This document shows, one piece after another, positions 9,201-18,155 of a stretch of 64,000 bases of DNA (positions are counted from its first letter, which is position 1; each line of letters starts with the position of its first letter). The notes beneath the pieces were generated by a model. The model ran no database searches and was not told the origin of the DNA. It worked only from the letters and a program-made list of their open reading frames with translations. Source of the DNA: Planctomicrobium piriforme (GTDB lineage Bacteria; Planctomycetota; Planctomycetia; Planctomycetales; Planctomycetaceae); contig NZ_FOQD01000007.1 of the NCBI RefSeq assembly GCF_900113665.1, positions 238,543 to 302,542 on the forward strand. Direction: 5' to 3'. Both the position numbers and the translations under genes were made by a program.

Positions 9201-9620
9201 ATGCCCTGGATTCAACGGCAGTTGACGTTACCCGCCTTTCAGCGCGGGTTTCATCTGGTGACCCCGACGGTGACTGCCGCGCTGCCGGAACTCTCGTCAC
9301 TGCAAATCGGGCTGCTGCACGTCTTCATCATGCACACGTCGGCATCGCTGACGATCAACGAAAACGCCGACCCGGACGTGCCCCGCGATCTGGAGTCATC
9401 CTTCAATGCGATTGCTCCGGAAAGCTTTCCGTATGTTCACACCTGTGAAGGTCCGGACGACATGCCGGCGCATGTGAAAGCGGCCTTGCTGGGAAGCTCG
9501 GTTTCGATCCCCGTTTCAAAAGGGCGGCTGGTGCTGGGAACCTGGCAGGGCATTTATCTGTGCGAGCATCGCAATCACGGCGGCCCGAGGCGACTGACGT
9601 TGACGCTGCAAGGGGAGTGA
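9201..9620 (+). CDS. yjbQ: YjbQ / UPF0047 family protein (secondary thiamine-phosphate synthase enzyme family)
   Basis: 139 residues, the family's normal length. The ATG at 9201 (MPWIQRQLTLPAF) is preceded by GAGAGAAG and is chosen over an ATG seven codons upstream. Signature segments are HTSASLTINENADPDVPRDL, the DDMPAHVKAALLGSS region with conserved acidic and histidine residues, and GTWQGIYLCEHR near the C terminus. The family forms a compact trimeric fold; E. coli YjbQ has weak thiamine-phosphate-synthase activity when overproduced, but the physiological role is unsettled. The downstream membrane-protein gene begins nine bases after the stop, so they may be cotranscribed, though no functional link is obvious. 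Confidence 0.93.
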   Translation: MPWIQRQLTLPAFQRGFHLVTPTVTAALPELSSLQIGLLHVFIMHTSASLTINENADPDVPRDLESSFNAIAPESFPYVHTCEGPDDMPAHVKAALLGSSVSIPVSKGRLVLGTWQGIYLCEHRNHGGPRRLTLTLQGE

Positions 9621-9629
9621 GATCTCCGA

Positions 9630-12600
9630 TTGCGAATGGTTCTTCCCTTGAGCATGATGCTGCGTCGACTTTTTGTTTCTCGTGCAACCGGTGGGCCGCG
9701 GATGTTCGACCAAGCAGCTTCTAAGACGCGACGGAACCAGCCTTTCAACTGGTGGGAACGCTTTTTGAATCCGCTCCGCGCCAGCGGCGAGCCAGGCGAG
9801 GTTTGCCGTCCGCTGCTGGGTTTGTTGCTGGGAATCTTCTGTGGACTGGGGGCGATGGTCGCGGTTGCGCGTCTGCCGATTCCCGACCCGATCGATGTCG
9901 TCGGCGTGCCGCTCGTGAAAGGATACAGCGAGAAGGCCGAGCACCTGGCCTTCTACGCGTTCCTGGTGGTCGTTGTCGCCGCCGTTCCGGCTTGCCGACG
10001 ACTGGTCGATAAGCTTCCCTCCGCATGGATCTCGGCGTTGTTCGCGATCATTTTATGGTGGTGGTTACTGAGTGAAGTTCTGGGCCACAAAAGCATGCTG
10101 GCCCTGCTGGTTTGCCTGGCAGCAGTCGGCGGAGTGATGGTCTGGTTGAGGTTGCCGTCTCAGCGCAGCGTTCTGATGTGGCTGATTCCAGTCTGTCTGT
10201 GGGGGTGGACGTTCCAACATGCCCCTTTACCGTTAGTGGATGTATCCCATTTTTTTGTCTGGCCGGTGCTGGTTGCCACGTTGGGGCTCGCGATTGCATT
10301 GCATCGGAATTCGGGGCGGTCGTCTGAGATCTGGGCTTGGGTTGCACCAGTAACGGCCCTGGCAATGTTGTTCGGAGATTTTTTTCTGCATCGGGGACAA
10401 ATGTCGCCGGCCCTGCCCGGCATATTCGCAGTACTCGCGGGGGCCGACGCCGGAGTTCAACAGAAATTGAAAGAGTGGATCGGGCGTGCCCCGTGGCTTG
10501 CGCTGCTGATCTTCATCGTCGCGTTGGCAGGCCTGCGGATGAACCCGTACGACTGGCTGCTGCCGCAGCTCGTGGTGAATGCGAGCATGATCGGGCTGAT
10601 GATTCTCGTCGCATCTGCGGCGAGGGGAGAACGTGGAGATACCGGCGGAGTGATTGCCGTCTGTAAAGACTGGTTCCCCTGTGCGGCTGGCCTTCTGGGG
10701 ATTTATGTTGTCTGGCAGCTCTGGTCGTGGTTCGGGTTACTGATGTCGGGGCTCTTGTTGACGCTGTGGATGGCACAACGTCACCGTCAAATCGGCTTGA
10801 ACAGGGCGTGGCTACCGGCACTTCTGCTGGCTGTCGCGGCACTGCCCGGCATCGGCTGGACCTTTACACTCGACCCTTTTCATGACGGGCAGCAGCTCTC
10901 GGCGGTCTGGGAATTTGAACAGGGACGCAAGCTGTACTCGGAGGTTTTTCCGCTACGGGGAGCCGGTTTCTTTGGCGTGTGGCTGTCATGGCTGATCTTG
11001 CCGCCGACGCTCGGGAGTTCGCATCTGTGCGATTTCCTGTGTGTTCCGCTGATGATGTCGGGCGCCAGCCTGGCGACATTTGCCTGGACTCGATCCGCGT
11101 CTTGGAGCCTGGCGGCCGGACTGCTGCTGTCACCGTGGATGTACGGGAGCGGCGGGGAATTTCGGGAGGGGGTTTTTCTGTGCCTGTTAGCCCTGACCAT
11201 GTTTTGCCTGACCAGCAATTCGAAGTGGCGCTGGCTGTGGTGCGTTCCTATCGGCGTGGCTTCCCTGCTGGCGGGTTTCGATGTGATGGCATCGATCATC
11301 CCGCCGATGGCGGCAGCGGTTCTTTTGTCGCGGCTTCCTCCCCGCGGAAACACGACGCTCTTTCAGGCGTTGTTGTCTGGTGCGACTCGTGCCGGCTGGA
11401 TCGCGTTTCTTCCGGTCATCGCGTTCGCGTGTTTGATTGCAGCCTGGCAAGGCGTTGTACCCGCCCTGACATACTGGACGCTGTTCCTGGATGACTCGAA
11501 GTACCTGAATGCCTTCTTCGGCCTGCCGATGTCGGAGCTGCAGTTGCGATGGCAGCAGATACTATTGTCGTTAGCGGGACTGGGCCTTTTTGTCGGCGGT
11601 TGCACGCTGGCGTGGCCGCAGATGTCGGAATCGAGAAGGCGGTTGGCGGTCCTGATCGCATCTTCGTTTGCCATGTATGCACACCGCGTTCTCGGCCGCA
11701 GCGACGCCGTCCACCTGGAGATGATTCTCTGTCTGGTCTATCTGATCTGGCTGTTCAACGTATTTGCAGGAGTTCGCTTTCTCGCCCGACACAATGTCGC
11801 CGGAATTCGGAATCGGCTTCAGCTTGCCGGACTGTTGCTCGCCGCCGGGATCGTCTGGCAGCTTCGCGGCTTGCCTTCCAATCCGCTCGCCTTCATTTCG
11901 GCCTTGCGCAGGGCTCCGTCGACCGAGACGGTGATTTCGCCGCCGGTTCCTGAGATTCTGGAACGAATTCCCGCCGGACAATTCTTGTGGCCGGTCGAAT
12001 ATGGAATTGGCAATTATCTCTATCAGCGCCTGAATCCCACGCGCCATGCCATTGCGTATTCCATCGGCACGCCCAATGAAGAGCGTCGTGTTGTGGAAAA
12101 TCTGCGAGAGTTTCCCACACCGGTCATTCTGTGGGACTGGGCAAAAATCGACGAGATCGACGGCCTGGTGCGGCATTATCCGATTGCCATGTCGGTACTG
12201 CGGACTTATCAGCCGGTGCTGGAAGAATTTGAAGGAGATGTGCCGCTCATCGCCGTTCCGGCAGACTCGTCCTGGACTGGGGTCGACGAACTTCCGGAAG
12301 GTTTTCTGCCCAATCAGAAACTCGGATTGCTGGCCGGAAAGTGGGGAGAGCTGCGGTGGCCGCGGCTTCAGGAACAGATTCTGAAGCAGGAAGAGCTTCA
12401 GAACTGGACGCAGAGCACTCCTGAAGAGGGAAAACGTCATTGGGAATGGAGTGGCGTCATCGCTCCACGCTCATTCAATTATCTGTTGCTGACAATGACG
12501 GCGGTGCGGTCGGAGATTTCCACGGAGATCGAGACCACAGCAACTCTGCGCTTCGCTCCTGCAACGTTACTCGAGAAGGAACCGCAAATCACCTTTCAGG

Positions 12601-12782
12601 TCTTCGCCGACGGCAAGCGGCGTACCTATCTGATTCCGATCGGCTGCCATCCTGGCTGGACCTGGCGACCGCAGATTCGACGCCTGCAGCTCTCCACGCC
12701 TGCGAACGTGAGGCTGTCACTCCAGTCGGCACGTCTGTATGACATTGATGAATGGAGCACTCCCAAAGCCCAACAGAAGTAG
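9630..12782 (+). CDS. Large polytopic membrane protein, GT-C glycosyltransferase-like
   Basis: Up to 1050 residues. The start is uncertain: a TTG at 9630, ATGs at 9636 and 9654, and an ATG at 9702 are all in frame, and none has an ideal ribosome site. Residues about 60-390 contain roughly ten hydrophobic helices. Near residue 413 the segment LDPFHDGQQLSAVWEFEQG begins a second membrane block that continues to about residue 740. An acidic 'DPFHDG' loop after a helix followed by 'G..LY..VFPLRG' resembles dolichyl-phosphate-type GT-C enzymes that glycosylate at the outer membrane face. About 300 C-terminal residues are soluble and probably extracytoplasmic. The GT-C assignment is tentative; membrane localisation is clear. 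Confidence 0.75.
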   Translation: MRMVLPLSMMLRRLFVSRATGGPRMFDQAASKTRRNQPFNWWERFLNPLRASGEPGEVCRPLLGLLLGIFCGLGAMVAVARLPIPDPIDVVGVPLVKGYSEKAEHLAFYAFLVVVVAAVPACRRLVDKLPSAWISALFAIILWWWLLSEVLGHKSMLALLVCLAAVGGVMVWLRLPSQRSVLMWLIPVCLWGWTFQHAPLPLVDVSHFFVWPVLVATLGLAIALHRNSGRSSEIWAWVAPVTALAMLFGDFFLHRGQMSPALPGIFAVLAGADAGVQQKLKEWIGRAPWLALLIFIVALAGLRMNPYDWLLPQLVVNASMIGLMILVASAARGERGDTGGVIAVCKDWFPCAAGLLGIYVVWQLWSWFGLLMSGLLLTLWMAQRHRQIGLNRAWLPALLLAVAALPGIGWTFTLDPFHDGQQLSAVWEFEQGRKLYSEVFPLRGAGFFGVWLSWLILPPTLGSSHLCDFLCVPLMMSGASLATFAWTRSASWSLAAGLLLSPWMYGSGGEFREGVFLCLLALTMFCLTSNSKWRWLWCVPIGVASLLAGFDVMASIIPPMAAAVLLSRLPPRGNTTLFQALLSGATRAGWIAFLPVIAFACLIAAWQGVVPALTYWTLFLDDSKYLNAFFGLPMSELQLRWQQILLSLAGLGLFVGGCTLAWPQMSESRRRLAVLIASSFAMYAHRVLGRSDAVHLEMILCLVYLIWLFNVFAGVRFLARHNVAGIRNRLQLAGLLLAAGIVWQLRGLPSNPLAFISALRRAPSTETVISPPVPEILERIPAGQFLWPVEYGIGNYLYQRLNPTRHAIAYSIGTPNEERRVVENLREFPTPVILWDWAKIDEIDGLVRHYPIAMSVLRTYQPVLEEFEGDVPLIAVPADSSWTGVDELPEGFLPNQKLGLLAGKWGELRWPRLQEQILKQEELQNWTQSTPEEGKRHWEWSGVIAPRSFNYLLLTMTAVRSEISTEIETTATLRFAPATLLEKEPQITFQVFADGKRRTYLIPIGCHPGWTWRPQIRRLQLSTPANVRLSLQSARLYDIDEWSTPKAQQK

Positions 12783-12788
12783 CTCGGC

Positions 12789-14342
12789 ATGATTCCACCG
12801 CCTGCGTCACACCCGAGTCTGTGGATGCTGCTATTGCTGGCCGTGTGGTGCTCAGAATCTGCCGTCTTCGCCGCGGAGAGCCGTTTTTTCGCGATTCGAG
12901 TCATCGATGCCGAGACCGGACGGGGCGTGCCGCTGGTGGAGCTGGAGACCGTCAACCTGGTCAAGTTTGTGACCGACTCGGCCGGGTATGTCGCCTTCGA
13001 CGAACCAGGGTTGATGAATCACGATGTTTACTTCTCGATCCGCAGTCATGGCTATTCGTTTCCGCCAGATGGCTTTGGTTATCGCGGCAAGAAGCTCCAT
13101 CCAACGGCCGGCGGAGAAACAACCCTGGAAGTGCAGCGGACGAACTTTGCCGAGCGTTTGTATCGGGTGACGGGCGGCGGGATCTATCGCGACAGTGTGT
13201 TACTCAAGAAGCCTGTTCCCATTTCGCAGCCGGTACTCAATGTCGGAGTGTTGGGATCGGACAGCGTTTTAACGGCAGTGTTCAACGGGCAGATCTTTTG
13301 GGCGTGGGGAGACACGCAGTTACCAGGTTATCCACTGGGGCTGTTTCAGACGCCTGCGGCTGTGTCGGAGTTACCGAAAGGGAGCCTCTCTCCTGAGGCA
13401 GGAGTGAACTTGAACTACATCGTCGATCCCCAAGGGCAAGCGGTGAACACTGCCGAGATGCCTGGCGATGGTCCGACATGGCTCAGCGGACTGACGGTCT
13501 TGCCGGGTCACGATGGAAAAGAACGGTTGTTCGCTGGCTATGCCAAGATCAAGCCGCCGTTGACCGTTCATGAGCGCGGGATCGTCGAGTTCTCAACGGT
13601 CAGTTCCCGTTTCGAAAAACGCAGCTCGTTCCCCGCAGAGAGCCCGCTGTACCCCGACGGGCATCCGTTCCTGGTCAAAGAGGGGGAGCGAACATTCATC
13701 TACTTTGCCCGGCCGTTCCCTGACGTACGGGTGCCAGCGAATGACGAAAGCTATCTGGACCTTTCACAATACGAAGCATGGTCATACTTGAAGCCAGGTT
13801 CGACGCGCGAATCGCCGATTGTCGACCGCATGCCGGACGGCCGTTTGAACGTAGGCTGGAAGCGCCACACACTGCCGCGTGACTGGCAGCTTGAGGAACA
13901 ACTCATTCAGAGCGGCCAGCTACGGCGGGAAGAATTGATCTGCACACTGATCGATCGCATCACAGGCAAGCCGGTAATCGCTCATGCCGGCTCAGTCAAC
14001 TGGAACGAGTTCCGGCATCGGTATGTGATGATCACCTGCGAAGTGAATGGGAGTTCGCCGCTGGGCGAAATCTGGTATTCGGAAACAGCGACGTTGCCAG
14101 GTCCATGGATGCCCGCCGTGAAGATCGTCACCCACGACAACTACAGCTTCTATAACCCGAAGCACCACCCGTTTTTCGATCAGGCGGGCGGGCGGTACAT
14201 CTTCTTCGAAGGCACCTATACGCAGACCTTCGCGAACAATCCCGTCCCGACGCCGCGGTATGATTACAACCAGATCATGTACAGGCTCGACCTGGCCAAT
14301 CCCAAGGCGATCTTCGGAAGTCCGCTGGGCTATTTACGCTGA
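12789..14342 (+). CDS. Secreted protein, N-terminal regulatory-like domain plus beta-propeller-like region
   Basis: 517 residues with a Sec signal (WMLLLLAVWCSESAVFA). Residues 35-110 look like a carboxypeptidase-regulatory-type beta sandwich (FAIRVIDAETGRGVPLVELE). From about 120 onward the protein is strand-rich with glycosidase-like propeller features: GVLGSDSVLTAVFNGQIFWA, LYPDGHPFLVKEGERTFIYF and YNPKHHPFFDQAGGRYIFFE. This resembles five-bladed GH43/DUF4185-type propellers, but I cannot place the catalytic acids, so the enzyme class is left open. It starts seven bases after the upstream membrane protein, suggesting cotranscription. Its last 13 bases overlap the convergent PQQ-propeller gene. 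Confidence 0.75.
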   Translation: MIPPPASHPSLWMLLLLAVWCSESAVFAAESRFFAIRVIDAETGRGVPLVELETVNLVKFVTDSAGYVAFDEPGLMNHDVYFSIRSHGYSFPPDGFGYRGKKLHPTAGGETTLEVQRTNFAERLYRVTGGGIYRDSVLLKKPVPISQPVLNVGVLGSDSVLTAVFNGQIFWAWGDTQLPGYPLGLFQTPAAVSELPKGSLSPEAGVNLNYIVDPQGQAVNTAEMPGDGPTWLSGLTVLPGHDGKERLFAGYAKIKPPLTVHERGIVEFSTVSSRFEKRSSFPAESPLYPDGHPFLVKEGERTFIYFARPFPDVRVPANDESYLDLSQYEAWSYLKPGSTRESPIVDRMPDGRLNVGWKRHTLPRDWQLEEQLIQSGQLRREELICTLIDRITGKPVIAHAGSVNWNEFRHRYVMITCEVNGSSPLGEIWYSETATLPGPWMPAVKIVTHDNYSFYNPKHHPFFDQAGGRYIFFEGTYTQTFANNPVPTPRYDYNQIMYRLDLANPKAIFGSPLGYLR

Positions 14343-15619
14343 GAGACTTTCTTGCCGGCAGACTGAATGCAGAAGAGGCGTTCGAAGGTTCGGAGGAAAA
14401 TCTCCTGGTCGACGAACACCGGCGTTGCGAGGACGTACTCGTTCTCTCCGAGCGAGTTTTCGGCCTTCACCTTGTGTTCGGCAAGATCGATCACAAACGT
14501 GCGTCCGTCTTCGCGGATGAAATACAGAAAATTGCCGGCGATCACAGGTGAAGAACTGTATGCAGTCCGATTCTTTTCCAGAGCTTCGGTCCAGAGTTCT
14601 TCGCCCGTCTCGACTGCCAGGCAGGTGATGCTTCCCTTGTCGGAGCAGAGATAGACTTTACCGTTCTCGACGGCCGGCGTCGGGACATCGGCGCCAAGAG
14701 GCTTGGTCCAGAGGACGTGGCTGTTGGTGACGTCGCCTGAGCCCCCCATGCGGATGGCAGTGACCGTCTTTCCTCTGGCGTAAGGGGCGATGACGATGTC
14801 GCCGGCCATGACCGGCGAGGCAATGGAGCGGAAGTAGCGTTCGCGATCGGGATTCAGGTTCCCGACGCGCCAAAGTTCTTTACCGTTGGCGGCGTCGTGG
14901 CAAGTGACATGATCGGCGCCCAGGACGATGATCTGTTCCTGCCCTTTGTAAGTGGTGACGATGGGAGTCGAATAGCTTTGTGCGGCTTCTTCAGGTGCGT
15001 CGAGCTGGCGGTCGACTTTCCAGACTTCTTTCCCGGTCGCGGGATCGAAGGCCGCGAGATAAGAGGGCCCGCTCTGCACGCAGGCGACGACGACATGCTT
15101 CGAGGTCAGCACCGGCGATGTGCCGAGATCCCACCACAGAGTGTCTTCTCCGTAGTTTTTCTGCAGGTTCTCGTGCCAGAGCACCTTGCCTGACCAATCG
15201 ACGGCGGCGAAGTCGCCGCTCTTGAAGTAGACGTAGATTCGATTGGCATCTGCGACAGGGGACGAGTTGGCTCCGCTCCCCTTCTTATGCTTACCTGCCC
15301 GTTCGGCCCCGAGCGTGACCTTCCAGAGTTCTTTGCCGGAGCGGTCGAACGCGATGACGCCGTTCTGTCCTTCGATAGGGACGGTCATCGCCAACTTGTC
15401 CTGCCAGACCACCGGAGTGGATCCCGACTTGCCGGGCAGTCCGACCGACCAGGCAACGTTCTTCTTCGGACTCCACTCGATGGGGTAATTGCCGGGATCG
15501 ACGGTGCCGTCGAAATGCGGGCCGCGCCAGTTCGTCCAGTCATCCGCAGACAGGATCTGCACTGGCCCCCATCCGAGGACGCTGAGGAGGACCAGACAGG
15601 TGCGACGTCCAACACTCAT
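14330..15619 (-). CDS. PQQ-binding-like beta-propeller repeat protein
   Basis: 429 residues. The ATG at 15619 follows GAGGAG at good spacing and opens a signal peptide (RRTCLVLLSVLGWGPVQILS). The mature part begins DDWTNWRGPHFDGTVDPGNY, typical of the planctomycete family. Repeated blade motifs are visible: VIAFDRSGKELWKVTLG, LAAFDPATGKEVWKVDRQ, TCHDAANGKELWRVGN and ITCLAVETGEELWTEAL, each with the A/V-D..TGKE.W signature of PQQ-like repeats. Such proteins act outside the cytoplasm either as quinoprotein-like enzymes or as binding scaffolds; the residues that coordinate PQQ and calcium in true dehydrogenases are not evident. The 3' end overlaps the convergent gene by 13 bases. Confidence 0.9.
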   Translation of the reverse strand: MSVGRRTCLVLLSVLGWGPVQILSADDWTNWRGPHFDGTVDPGNYPIEWSPKKNVAWSVGLPGKSGSTPVVWQDKLAMTVPIEGQNGVIAFDRSGKELWKVTLGAERAGKHKKGSGANSSPVADANRIYVYFKSGDFAAVDWSGKVLWHENLQKNYGEDTLWWDLGTSPVLTSKHVVVACVQSGPSYLAAFDPATGKEVWKVDRQLDAPEEAAQSYSTPIVTTYKGQEQIIVLGADHVTCHDAANGKELWRVGNLNPDRERYFRSIASPVMAGDIVIAPYARGKTVTAIRMGGSGDVTNSHVLWTKPLGADVPTPAVENGKVYLCSDKGSITCLAVETGEELWTEALEKNRTAYSSSPVIAGNFLYFIREDGRTFVIDLAEHKVKAENSLGENEYVLATPVFVDQEIFLRTFERLFCIQSAGKKVSQRK

Positions 15620-15730
15620 GAGCAAGACTCCTCGGCGGTGAACATTTTCAAGGGAAAGACGGGCGGGATTGCGGTGAATCGAAAGCCGCACCAGCGACCG
15701 ATTATGTCTGGCGGTTCGCGGAAGAGAAAG

Positions 15731-16519
15731 TCAGGAGCGGTCACCCGTGGTTGGGACGGGGCGCGTTCCGGCCGTGAGGACGAAGCTGCCGAACCAGCGC
15801 CCCAGGCCAGAGAGTTCCCAGGCTCCGTCAAAGAGGTTGAAGGCGGAAACGAAGGAGTGCAGTGCCCGAGGGGCGACATGCCTGTAACCGATCCCGGACA
15901 GGCAACGCTGCCGAATGTCGATCAGGCCTGCTGCACGGAAGGCGTCGGCAAGTCGACGCGGCGCGAGGGGACGCTCCTGCGGACTCACTCCCTGCGGGAA
16001 ATAGAGTGGGCTACGCGGGTGACGCAGCAACGCGAAGGCGGGATGCCAGACGTTGGGGTCATAGGCAAAGACCGTCCCGCCGGGCTTCACCACACGCGCG
16101 GCTTCCTTGACCGCGGCAGGGAACTCTTCGATGTGATGTAGCACGCTGCTGAACGCGACCAGATCGAAGTGTTCATCGGGATACGGCAACTGACAGGCGT
16201 CGGCCACGAGCCAGTCGTCGCTTGGAAATGCAGTTCTGGCAGCGGCAATCGCGACGGGAGAAAGGTCGACGCCGGTATAGTTCGCAAGGACGTTCGTGTA
16301 GATCTGCCGGGACTGGCCGGTCCCGCAACCGATGTCGAGCATCGAAACCGACCGGATGGCGACGAGTTCTTCAAACCGACGACGCAGCAGTCGCCAGCCG
16401 GCATCTGTGAAAGGGTTGAAGTCGCCTGCGGCGGTGACGAGGGAGTCGAAATAATCCCGTTCCAATTCGCGCGACTGCTGTGCGCGGTCGGGTTGCGAAA
16501 CGATCGAACGATCAGCCAT
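15731..16519 (-). CDS. Class I SAM-dependent methyltransferase
   Basis: 262 residues of the Methyltransf_11/25 type. Motif I is SMLDIGCGTGQSRQIY (about residues 59-74). The acidic end of strand 2 is GVDLSP, motif II is DLVAFSSVLHHIEEFP, and the post-motif strand is RVVKPGGTVFAYDPN. The N terminus (FDSLVTAAGDFNPFTDAGW) and C-terminal region do not point to a substrate. The lineage resembles lipid, quinone or sugar-modifying enzymes more than protein methylases. A GCGAGGTGC sequence precedes the ATG. It ends about 110 bases from the PQQ-propeller gene on the same strand, so cotranscription is possible. The rpsB terminator lies upstream of it and separates it from rpsB. Confidence 0.88.
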   Translation of the reverse strand: MADRSIVSQPDRAQQSRELERDYFDSLVTAAGDFNPFTDAGWRLLRRRFEELVAIRSVSMLDIGCGTGQSRQIYTNVLANYTGVDLSPVAIAAARTAFPSDDWLVADACQLPYPDEHFDLVAFSSVLHHIEEFPAAVKEAARVVKPGGTVFAYDPNVWHPAFALLRHPRSPLYFPQGVSPQERPLAPRRLADAFRAAGLIDIRQRCLSGIGYRHVAPRALHSFVSAFNLFDGAWELSGLGRWFGSFVLTAGTRPVPTTGDRS

Positions 16520-16690
16520 TTCGCACCTCGCTCGAAGTGCGACCTGAAGAAGAGCAGGGGTCAGTTCGATTCTTCGGCGACGTGAGCTTCATCACTCGCA
16601 TGTTCTTCTCACCTTGAGACTGCAACGACGAAACCGTTAGGCCGGATGCATCGTAATCGCTGCCGCGACCGATGAGCAGGGAGTACGCCG

Positions 16691-16725
16691 CAGAAACAAA
16701 AACGCCCTGGCAAGTTGCCAGGGCG
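16691..16725 (-). terminator. Rho-independent terminator of rpsB
   Basis: A ten-base stem (16703-16712 with 16716-16725), mostly GC, closes a three-base loop. On the minus strand it is followed by TTTTTGTTTCTG. It begins about 30 bases after the rpsB stop codon and should end that transcript before the methyltransferase gene. Confidence 0.9.
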
Positions 16726-16753
16726 CGGGTCTTCTTCGTTCGTAACGGGTCGA

Positions 16754-17500
16754 TTAGCCGATGCGGCCGACCGGCTTGAGTTCTTCCACGACCGGCTGTT
16801 GTTCGGTCTTCTGGGGCAGGGTTGCCCGGCCCTGAGAGATCGAGCTCGACAGGTAGTTCAGGATGATCCGGATCGAGCGGATGCTGTCGTCGTTACCGGG
16901 AATCGGCAGGTCGACGGTGTCCGGATCGGAATCGGTGTCGATCAGCGCGAGGGTCGTAATGCCCAGCAGCTTGGCTTCGCGGATGCAGTTCTTTTCCTTG
17001 CTCGGGTCGACGATCACGATCGCTTCCGGCAGGCGGTTCATCTCGCGGATGCCGCCCAGGTTGCGGCGGATCTTTTCGAGTTCGCGCTTCAGACGTGACT
17101 GCTGCTTCTTCGAGAAGGTGGCAAGGGTGCCGCTCTGCTCGAGGCTTTCGAGTTCTTCGAGCCGCTTGAGGCGGGAACGAATGGTCCGGAAGTTGGTCAG
17201 CGTGCCGCCCAGCCAGCGCTCGGTGCAGTAGGGCATGCCGCAGGCTTCTGCTGCCTGGCGGACGGTGTCCACGGCCTGTCGCTTGGTCCCCACAAAGAGA
17301 ATCAGGCTGCCCTGAGCGGAGACCTTGTAAAGGTATTTCTGTGCCCGCACCAGACCTCGGATGGTTTCCTTGAGGTCGATGATGTGGATGTTGTTGCGCT
17401 TCCCGTAGATGTAGGGGCGCATTTTGGGGTTCCACTTGCTGGTCTTGTGACCGAAGTGGACGCCCGCCTCGAGAATGTCTTTGACGACGATTTCTGACAC
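16754..17500 (-). CDS. rpsB: 30S ribosomal protein S2
   Basis: 248 residues, the normal bacterial length. The start is a GTG at 17500 with AGGAG about eight bases upstream. S2 hallmarks are LEAGVHFGHKTSKWNPKM, YIYGKRNNIHIIDL, ILFVGTKRQA, RWLGGTLTNFRTI and EAIVIVDPSKEKNCIREA. It binds 16S rRNA on the small-subunit shoulder and is needed for late assembly. Unusually for bacteria, tsf does not follow: a terminator and then an unrelated methyltransferase gene come next. A good sigma-70-like promoter lies 173 bases upstream, leaving a leader of about 165 nucleotides that could host the S2 autoregulation known in other bacteria. Confidence 0.98.
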   Translation of the reverse strand: MSEIVVKDILEAGVHFGHKTSKWNPKMRPYIYGKRNNIHIIDLKETIRGLVRAQKYLYKVSAQGSLILFVGTKRQAVDTVRQAAEACGMPYCTERWLGGTLTNFRTIRSRLKRLEELESLEQSGTLATFSKKQQSRLKRELEKIRRNLGGIREMNRLPEAIVIVDPSKEKNCIREAKLLGITTLALIDTDSDPDTVDLPIPGNDDSIRSIRIILNYLSSSISQGRATLPQKTEQQPVVEELKPVGRIG

Positions 17501-18155
17501 TGCGATTGCTCCTGAGATGCGTTCCGCTGCCTGTCACCCTGTGGGGACGGCAGCGCATTGTTTTCCATGACGGCGGAGAAGATCTGCGAGCAGATCGACC
17601 GATTCGCCAGGCCCCGCGACTCTCAACAGAAGAGCCGACAAGCGTTTAACTGCTCGTTCGGGGAAAGGCGGGATAGTAGTTGGTCGAGATTCAGGCGTCA
17701 AACGGAGGCTGACGAACGATTGGCAATAGCTAATTCGTGAGCCATCAGACTATAACCGCCCGCCCATGTGGGATGCCTGAACAAGTTTTTTCTCATGTTG
17801 GTCTGGTGGGGAATCCGAAAGATGGATTAGATTTCTGCCGACTGGCGACGCCGGGGTGGGGGGCTTACTCCCTGCGCCGGGCCATTTTCGGTCGAAGTTG
17901 TCAGATTCAATCTGCTGCGGATCGTTCACTGTCGGCCGTGCGAAATTCAATGTTCGCGCGGCAGCCGACGGGCAAAAATCTCTGGTGAAATCGCCTCTTT
18001 TTTCTTGAAGAAGCGAGCCCGGATTGCTAGCGTGAACGACGAAATCGCCTTTGGGTGAATCGCAAGAACGCGATGGTTCTTTGTTAAATCAGATGTCGTC
18101 GCAGGATACGACGTACGGATCCCTGGAAGGGTAACTCCAGTTGGAGGAGAATTTG
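17501..18155. other. 655-base region between rpsB and a small ORF
   Basis: The region holds the rpsB leader and promoter. From about 17750 to 18140 I see no convincing coding sequence: the short open frames there lack ribosome sites and protein-like composition. Closer to the small gene at 18156 there is TTGAAG at 18005 with a poor TAGCGT 17 bases on, too weak to call a promoter. Confidence 0.5.
17673..17701 (-). promoter_or_regulatory. Sigma-70-type promoter for rpsB
   Basis: Read on the minus strand, TTGACG (17701-17696) is separated by exactly 17 bases from TACTAT (17678-17673). The -35 box matches the consensus at five of six positions and the -10 at four. Transcription would begin near 17666, giving a leader of about 165 bases before the rpsB GTG. 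Confidence 0.65.
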
